64,000 bases of DNA, taken from Congeria kusceri (lineage: Eukaryota > Mollusca > Bivalvia > Myida > Dreissenidae). A model generated the notes under the pieces. The model was not told the DNA's origin. It ran no database searches and worked only from the letters and a program-made list of their open reading frames with translations. Numbering within the stretch: the stretch's first letter is position 1; each line of letters begins with the position of its first letter. Positions 56,391 through 64,000 of the stretch are shown piece by piece. Location of the stretch: contig CM051032.1 of the NCBI GenBank assembly GCA_027627225.1, positions 68,049,320 through 68,113,319 on the forward strand, in the 5' to 3' direction. The translations under genes and the position numbers were made by a program.

Positions 56391-58983
56391 TATCGCACCC
56401 TTAGTGCAAAAAGGGGCCAACTGACATTTTTACCAAAAATGACTTTTTTTTTTTTTTACATATTTTGATACAATTATATCATATCTTTATTCTGCCAAAA
56501 AAATCAAAATTGAATATTGTTTTGTTTGTACCAAAATTCAACAAAACAAAAAGGTACCAAGTGATAAACCATAATAATCTTAGTGGAAAAAGGTACCATT
56601 TGACATACGGCTCCTTTTTGCATCAACTGTTTTTGGTTTTTCTTTGTACTGATTATACAGAACTTTGAAGCAAATGGCACAGTTTGCTCTCTTTAAAGTA
56701 ACACTTTTATTTGAATGAATCATAATATAAGAAAATGTTTATATGGTATCTTTGAACTAATCATCGGCAGTGACTACACATCCCAGCTGCTTACAGGACT
56801 GATAATAAGGTGTCCAGTTTCTCAGAGATTAGCATACCAATATTGTTTGTTAGCTTGTTTATAATGGGCCTATTAATGCACTGTATTTGTGTATTAATAA
56901 AACAGAGAGATGTTCAATTCTTTCTAACTATTTGGATTGTAGCATTCACTAGCAGGATAAACACAGGTGATGGTCAGTTAATATGTTATGAATATTTGAA
57001 ATCATGGAGAAAATATAGCTGTAAGTAACGTTTTTTTCTTACTTACAATAATTATTGGCATCATTAAAATGATTATGAGAATCGACATGCAAGATTTATT
57101 CAAATGTGACACGGATTTTGAATTTCAGTAAATATTAATGCAGACAAACAATTCAGATACACTCATGGTTGTTTGTTTTATTAAATTTGCCTTAAATAAA
57201 GGTATAATTTCAATTTTAAAACATAATAAGACGATTACTGATTTCATGCAATATCAGCTATGTACATGAATATAAAATTATGATTTTTCAGTTACGCAAA
57301 TAAGTAATATTTTCCCCTTTATTTATTTAATTGCAGGAAAGAGAATGGTCTGTTGAAAAAATTTAACTGGCTGAGGCATTCAATTATGACAAAACTTTAA
57401 ACGAATCCACAACATAATTAAGTTTGAGCGAAACTCGAGAGCTGATACAATGCATAAAGGGATTAATAAAGAACATGGCAGCGTCTCAAAAACATTATAA
57501 CACACCTACGTAAGAACTCAACATAAGAAAGAATGGGACATGTGTAACACCAAACGAGGACATCACAGCAGAAGGGACAAAAATAGCTATTACTGAGGCT
57601 ATTTCTGCGCATAACATTGGGAATGTTTCAAATTCCGCACCCACAGCAGCGAGCGCAACCAGAAAAAGGTGCATGAGTTGCAACATTAGACTTAAAAGCA
57701 GTGCTAATGACTCCGTGTTTATTGGTTTCAAATTGTTGTTCTATTCAAGAAAGTTGTGGTGCGACATGTTTACAATTTATTCATTAGGAGACAGGCACGT
57801 ATTCTTTCATGTATGGGATTAAACTCAAGGCAAACGAAGGTCCTCTGAAATCTCAACATGCCTATGGCAAGAAAAACAGCTGTATTTTGCCATACCGATG
57901 AAATTCATTCACATTTTCGAATTGAAGAATTTTATGAATAATAATCGTTCAAACCTAAAACATTTCACAAATGGCCACATATTTAACTGGCTGAATGTAA
58001 AGAGGATCCAAGTACGAAAAGAATGTCCAAGATCTGTTTTTGTGAACTACACATTTAACCCTGGGGAAATTATGGAAATTAACATTTCGAACCCCTAGAA
58101 GATGAAAGCAGCAAAATGGAATGACTCTGACTTAAGCATGTGTTACCAATCAAAATGGCCTATCTCGTCTAAAATTATTCCTGAAGAGAACAAGAACTAC
58201 TATTAATCATTGCCTGCCCACACAAAGCAAAATGATAATGTGCCGATGGAATCAGAAGACAAGGTTACTGATCTTAAATGAACAGACACACCGTTTCTGA
58301 AACAGTTATGAGCTGACAGAAAAACCATGATATAGTTAAATAAGTAAAAACTGAAATAAAACATCATCAGAATGTCAAGTATACAGACTTAAAGAAGTGA
58401 TTTTCTTGTGCATGGTATAAACAGTACCATGCATACAAAACAATAAGACAAAAGTTGCCATGTTGTAAAATGACACAATCCTTATTGTCTAGTTCAGAAG
58501 ATTTATTCAGAGTGGAAAAGTACCAAATGACAACTGGCACCTTGCTGTCGGTAAAACGTGTTTGTATTGTGCAGAAAGGTACAACATGACAAATGGTACC
58601 TTTTGCATTGATCAAAAAGAACCAAATTTGTCAGGGTAAACATGTGCTATATGTCATATGGTACCTTTTTTCCACTGCAATAGTTATAATTTGTTGAAAA
58701 ATGGTGAGGGTAAAAAGGTGCCATGTGTCAAATGGTATCTTTTCCCCCTGATCGTTTTATAATTTCTTGAGTGCTAAAAAGTAACATAAAACAAAATTAA
58801 TTAAGTAATACCCAATTAATGAAGTTATTAAATACATACTTCTTTCAGAAGCTTACTTTCATTCTTTCAACAGATATATAAAGTTTTACTATTATAGCTT
58901 TTATTTCAGCATAATAAAACAATGTGATTTTCTCGAAAACATAAAATAGTCATATGGCACCTTCTTGCACTAAGGGGGCGATA
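56391..58983. mobile_element. 2.6-kb TIR element inserted into the 'TCGTGGGAACGAC' array
   Basis: Inverted ends tatcgcacccttagtgcaaa (56391) and ttgcactaagggggcgata (ends 58983), with TA as the likely target. Both subterminal zones carry repeats of 'aaggtaccatttgacat' and 'atatggtaccttttt' in both orientations (about 56550-56620 and 58510-58740). Inside, 57514-57822 and 57898-58260 have exon-like open stretches (for example TAEGTKIAITEAISAHNIGN; NWLNVKRIQVRKECPRSVFV) broken by stops. They are presumably transposase or passenger gene remains that I do not recognise. Confidence 0.7.
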
Positions 58984-58984
58984 A

Positions 58985-59095
58985 ATGACTCTTGGGAACG
59001 ACATATTAAGTCGTTGGAATGAGATAAATAACTCGTGGGAACGAGATTATTAACTGATGAGAACGACATATTATGTCGTGGGAACGACTTAATGA
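58985..59095. repeat. 'TCGTGGGAACGAC' array, right part
   Basis: Continuation of 56160-56390, more degenerate (cgttggaatgag, gatgagaacgac). Confidence 0.8.
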
Positions 59096-59464
59096 GCCAA
59101 TCAAAATCACAACTAGGACAGATTCCCGCTCACCGAGGGACATTAAACTTCTCAGAACGACAAATAAACAAATGCACAGATCTATGCTACCGTATGAAGT
59201 AGATACTAGGTTTTGTTGAGTTAACGGGGTGTATCAAGGGCATATATCAAAGATACTGTAGACAGTATATATAAACATACAGTGAGTTTTATTCCTATTC
59301 AGTATTATGCTGATAATATTTGTTGCGATACTTTTGGATACAGTTCGTTATTGAATTGTTCGTCAAAATATTACATTTCAATCCTGATGTTCTTGTTGAT
59401 AATAATAAAAAAAATTATTACTAAACATACACGTTAAATGTTGAAAAATCGACTCACAATTAAT

Positions 59465-61530
59465 CCCAAACATCAAACGTGTCGAGGGATTGGAATAAAA
59501 AAAATGCACCATGACCTCACCCTATGTTTCCAGTTATTGCGAGGTGCACATACATGCATGTATTAATCGCCCAGCATTGCCACTGAAAATGCTAACAGAG
59601 TGTCTGTATCAAATCATGTAGCTATAAAACATTCATAAAAGTTTTTAATTGTACTTATGTTTTGTATATTTTCCAATCGAAAGCGTGTTTTCATGTTATT
59701 TATTGGAACATGGTCATTTGTGTCACGCACAGATATAATACATCAATTTTACAACATTATACTGAAGCTTCATGACAGGATTATGTTCGACATTATTTCC
59801 GCTTATTGATTTGATATAATAATATCGTTGTGATTAGAAGGAATCTAAACGTGGAAAGATTGTTGGCAACCGCTCGTTCATGAAACTGAAAACTATTTAT
59901 GACACGGTTGCATATCAAGTTACAATAAGATTTTATCTAGATGTAAAACAAAATGAACTATCTTGCTTTTAGGGAACAATCATCACAGGATTAATACTAA
60001 AGCTTCATTAAACATTACGTAGTCCGATTAAATACGCGCATTTACCGCGATGTCAAGCATAACTGATATAAGATCTGTGAGTATCAAAAAATATTAAAAT
60101 GACATTTAGATTTACGAAACATACGTACTGAAAATAAATTTGCAGGTACGGCAAATGTATTAAATAATGACTAATTCATTGCCACATATTAAATCCAGAT
60201 TAAAAAACAACGTTCTGTACGTCAAAGACAACAAATATTTCTATTTTTGTGAACTCGTAGAATAGTTGTTTTCGTAATATCTTCCCACCGCGAAATTGCA
60301 TCTAATAATTAGTACCCAACGGAAGCAATTAAAACCGGATGTTAACAATTCACTCCCCAAAACGACCGATGTTGTGTACGGATCTGACGGAGCTAAGTAC
60401 AAATGCGAGTAATAAATAAATGCACGAGGAAAATATTTCAGATATTAAAGCTAATTTAACATTTATAGCACGGGTCAAACAATGGAATCGCACTTTGCAT
60501 TTCCACATTTTGCTATTAGCAATTAAAGCTTATTTCAAGCTACATTGTATTATTTTGGAATTTATTTCCATTCCTTTTAAGGGCAAGTGCACCATGCATG
60601 ATACGAGTAGCTTTTCTTGTCTTAACTAGCTATGATTTAATCAGGCGGGAAGCAAATACTATGTTTGGGTAAATGACTAAAAAAGAATGATCGACATGTG
60701 TCACAATGATCATTGCAAAGTCCAGTTTACACGTTTTGTTTGGCTTCAGCATCAGTACAGGAAAATGAAGAGATTTAAATAACGCTATAGATTCTTTTCT
60801 GTATTTGAATATGATTACTATTATATATATATATACTGTGTATTAAAGTGATATCAAAGACATTAAATCAAAACGTATAGGTCAGTGATTATAAAGTGTT
60901 TTTGTCACGTACTCCATTGTTGCAGTTGGATATATTCTAACGTTGAAGTTTGAAATCCATGTATTTTGTCAGATCCTAAAAAACCGTAATGCTAATAAAT
61001 ATTAATAATCATGAATTTAATTAATATAAAAGTAATTTATTTATTCAGTCTTATGTCCATGACTTTTGAATATACACAAACATGTGTGCCTCACACATTT
61101 GAAAGCAGTTTGTAGATGAGTTACATTTGATTACCAGTGACTAGTTAAAGGTGTGGTTTGTTTTGATGATAAAAAGTCATCCCCGTATAATAATCCAACC
61201 CGCCCACTCCAATTCTAACAAGAAGTCTTACACACAGTCGGTATGTATAATACAGTATATTTATACAACCATTTAATTGAATTCTGACTTGATGTAAAAC
61301 TTAATCCATTAAAGTCTTCTTGTTAAATTCTGACAATCAAACATTTGTGGAGGCGTCAATAATGCTACATTTATTGGGATTTAGAAGACAGCGCACCATT
61401 TATTAAAGCGTGCACTTTCTCTATCAGCAGGAATTCTATTGGCAAGTGTAAAACTTCATTAAAGCAACGCATTCTTCATCCTGCATAACCACAACCTGTG
61501 TGAACTGCACTAATGCATTTTGGTGATAGA
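59465..61530 (+). repeat. Diverged non-coding duplicon, copy 2
   Basis: Partner of 53990-55470, same orientation. It carries about 830 extra bases (roughly 60420-61250) absent from copy 1. Confidence 0.7.
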
Positions 61531-61539
61531 CAATTTCAT

Positions 61540-62390
61540 TTCTCTATTGCTTAATAGTTATGTCAAGGGTTTTCTGACATTAACTGGAATGCCATGACAT
61601 AAATGTATTGCCTCTCATGTGTATACAATATTATACTAATTATTCATCGCATATCGTACGAAAACTGACACGCTTTGCCCTGGATAAACATAGCTAGCCA
61701 TGGTAGCAAATGAGTTTGAAAGGTGTTTGCACAGAAAACAATGTGAATGTGAAAGAATTATGCAAACCCACTTGAATCTGCAGCTGAGAACTCCTGTTTA
61801 ACATCTGCAGATTATAACTGGTGTCGCCACCTTTAAAACGGTTAATTCAAAGCAACGGGACTTTAACGGTTAACACACCGTCGTTGTATACACTATATCA
61901 AGCAAACATTTAAGTATTTAAGTTCCCTTCAGTTTTTTTTTAATCGTTAGTGTTTTCGTTCCCCCTTTTTTCTGCTTCGTAAGTGTATCACACAAATTCG
62001 ACATCTACTTCATACAGAAGGTAATGACTCTCTTATGAACAGTAGTTGGCCATTTGTTTATTGGGAGTGATAAAATGCGCATATAATACGGTATACGACA
62101 CGGGAAACACAAACAAATACATAAAACACAATACATGATTTACCGTAATCTGGGGTCAGCGCCTTAGAACGGTAAATGCAAAGCATCGATTATTTAATTG
62201 GTTTAGTTTAAATGCGCAACGTACCTCAAAATGACCCAGAAAAAACGTAATATACAAGCAAACGTACATGAAAATAGACATAAAGGAGAATGCACCAGTC
62301 AAATAAATAACAATTTCATTACTCAGTCGTTGGCAACCTTCTGACGCATGAGGACATTTCTATTTTTTAGTACTAGTATATAAATATTGA
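61540..62390. other. Unassigned, with a weak internal duplication
   Basis: No exon recognised. 61818-61860 (ctggtgtcgccacctttaaa...) and 62150-62195 (ctggggtcagcgccttagaa...) are related by eye and are both followed by caagcaaac. Confidence 0.4.
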
Positions 62391-62392
62391 CT

Positions 62393-62486
62393 TCCTTGAG
62401 GGTGACAGTGGGTCTTGTCAACCCGAGGCAACACTGTCGACCGAGGCTTGACGAGACGCACTGTCACCCTCAAGGAAGTCAATATT
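62393..62486. mobile_element. 94-bp fold-back MITE
   Basis: aatattgacttccttgaggg and ccctcaaggaagtcaatatt are exact complements. The stem continues through tgacagtg/cactgtca and the loop is GC-rich (cgaggcaacactgtcgac). Confidence 0.9.
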
Positions 62487-62753
62487 AATTTTATTATACC
62501 GATCAATCCCGTATCATTTGCGTACCGGGCGACATAGCGGTAGCGGGCGACACTGCCGGGCGATATATCAAATTGTTGCCCGCTGCAGTTTAAATGCATT
62601 ATATAGATAAATAATAAAGTGTGGTATAATAATACCAACTACATCCCTTCTAACAATTGTTAACAGTAGTATAGTAGATATCCCGGATCATCGCAATGCA
62701 AGGCTGCAAGAAGTCGAAATACTGGATGTAAACATATTAAATAGCTTGGTTGT

Positions 62754-63720
62754 AAACAGGGTTGCGGAAATCCTATGCCCGACGAGTAAATTTGTCCTGT
62801 CAACTTGTCCGCGGACAAGTCCAATATCAGTGTAACAGAATGATAAAACATGTATAAAAACTCGATGAAAATGAACAAGTCTTTCCCTGGTGCAAACAAA
62901 ATCATTGCACACATAGATTTAATGGGTCGTTGTTTGTTAGTGTTATATCTGACTTGAGGCAAAACAAGTATTCTAATCAATAAAAACATCGAAAATGTAT
63001 GCGCAATAATCACCAATTACCAATTTATTTAATATTAAAACCAATCACAATGGAGTCTCTGTAAATTTACTGAACCGTTTGGACTCGGCCGTCATGGTCT
63101 GCTCCGTCACCCGCATTCTAATTACGTCATTTAGAAAAAACACACAGGTCTATAGTTTGGGCCTAGATAATGACTGTCTAAAATTCAGCAAGCTCGTTTT
63201 TCGGAACTCGAATCCGGTAGCTTGATTTGTGAATTTTTTTTCAGTAATTTGATTTTCTTATACTGGCGTTAAAATCGCAATGACGTTCATGTATGTTGCT
63301 AGTGTTCATCATTGCGTTTTAACTTTTAAGTTGTGTCTGCAATTTTTGACGATGTGTTTTTTTTTTTATCAATTCAGATAGCAAACAAGTAGAAAAAGGG
63401 TGTGAAGAATCAAACAAACGAAAAAGCACATCTTTGCTCTTCGCCACATCTGCTGACAATTTATTCATTTTAATTACCCTGCACTACTTGTTTAAAGAAA
63501 GACGATGAACACACTTATATTGGATTGCAATACTTTAATACAGTAATGCGCATATTTATATTGTATAAATTATATAACAAAATACATATATACATATGAA
63601 GGTTGCAGAATAGTGTATTTACTTGAACAAGTGACATTTACTTGCGGACAAGTAAATTTTTGCAATGAACTTGTGCGTGGACAAGTGAATAATTTTGATA
63701 TTTCCACACCCCTGTCAAAA
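62754..63720. mobile_element. Possible TIR element with 'ACAGGGTTGCGGAAAT' ends
   Basis: Left end aaacagggttgcggaaatcc and right end gatatttccacacccctgtc are diverged inverted repeats. Each is followed inward by a cgcggacaagt / cgtggacaagt motif. The small open frames inside are not recognisable. Confidence 0.5.
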
Positions 63721-64000
63721 TGTATATGAAAATACGTGTGGTAACGTATACTTGTGCTAAAAGTAAAATATACAAAGTCATCAATAACTGAACCACTTCC
63801 CATTTCCCGTACTTTGCAAAATATAATATTTATAATATAGATTGTGGGACGAGTAGTTTTATTTGCCATTTTATTAAAATACAAGAAAACGTTTTTGTGC
63901 TTCGTTTTTGTCTATAATTTTTAGGAGCCTATTATGTCATATTTCCATTACTTAGTCTATCTTATTGAACATGTAGACAATTTAAAGGTCTGCAAAACGA
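63721..64000. other. No feature seen
   Basis: AT-rich sequence with no exon, RNA or repeat that I can support. Confidence 0.4.

Noticed and set aside
62660..63016. 118-codon - strand frame
   Set aside because: It lies in a diverged repeat with inverted ends. No domain and no splice-site support.

Overview
This is eukaryotic DNA: AT-rich, with interrupted genes (GT-AG introns) and very many transposons and minisatellites. The repeats point to a bivalve mollusc. They include 4-bp-TSD double-hairpin MITEs, tRNA-derived SINEs with a conserved tail, 'GACCTTGACCTTT' repeats and 'GGGCCCGTATTCACAAAGC' MITEs. I recall the double-hairpin MITE from Dreissena (zebra/quagga mussel), so Dreissena is my best guess; that is recollection, not a search result.

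I reconstructed three genes by joining exons whose splice sites and phases agree. (1) The 3' end of NAGLU (lysosomal alpha-N-acetylglucosaminidase), + strand, four exons, 841-5435. (2) A complete CAP-domain secreted-type protein of 228 aa, + strand, five coding exons, 25531-33776. (3) A complete DSCC1 (sister chromatid cohesion protein DCC1) of 405 aa, - strand, twelve coding exons, from 53275 down to 35438. An E2F-type box sits at its start codon. The CAP and DSCC1 genes converge, with about 1.7 kb between their stop codons. The three genes have unrelated roles (lysosomal glycan breakdown, a secreted CAP protein, replication-coupled cohesion).

Layout: 1-5435 NAGLU 3' exons with MITE-filled introns and a 16-bp minisatellite; 5436-10250 repeats and SINEs; 10588-21760 a nest of transposons containing a 2.3-kb near-identical direct duplication; 21779-22055 two large AT palindromes; 22056-25508 mostly unassigned, with a 34-bp array; 25509-33943 the CAP gene, whose first coding intron is largely a 25-bp minisatellite; 35383-53284 DSCC1, with five intronic tandem arrays; 53990-61530 an old diverged non-coding duplication interrupted by a decayed tyrosine-recombinase (Crypton-like) fragment and a 2.6-kb TIR element; 61540-64000 MITEs and unassigned sequence.

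The most unusual theme is that several tandem arrays are built from exon/5'-splice-site junctions. CAP intron 1 consists of about 80 copies of the junction ending exon 1. DSCC1 intron 5 consists of about 65 copies of a unit beginning with its own GTAAGT donor. DSCC1 intron 3 opens with degenerate copies of its exon-donor junction. The NAGLU stop-codon region appears to be the first unit of a degenerate 3' array. A SINE tail also lies directly at the 3' splice site of DSCC1 exon 7.
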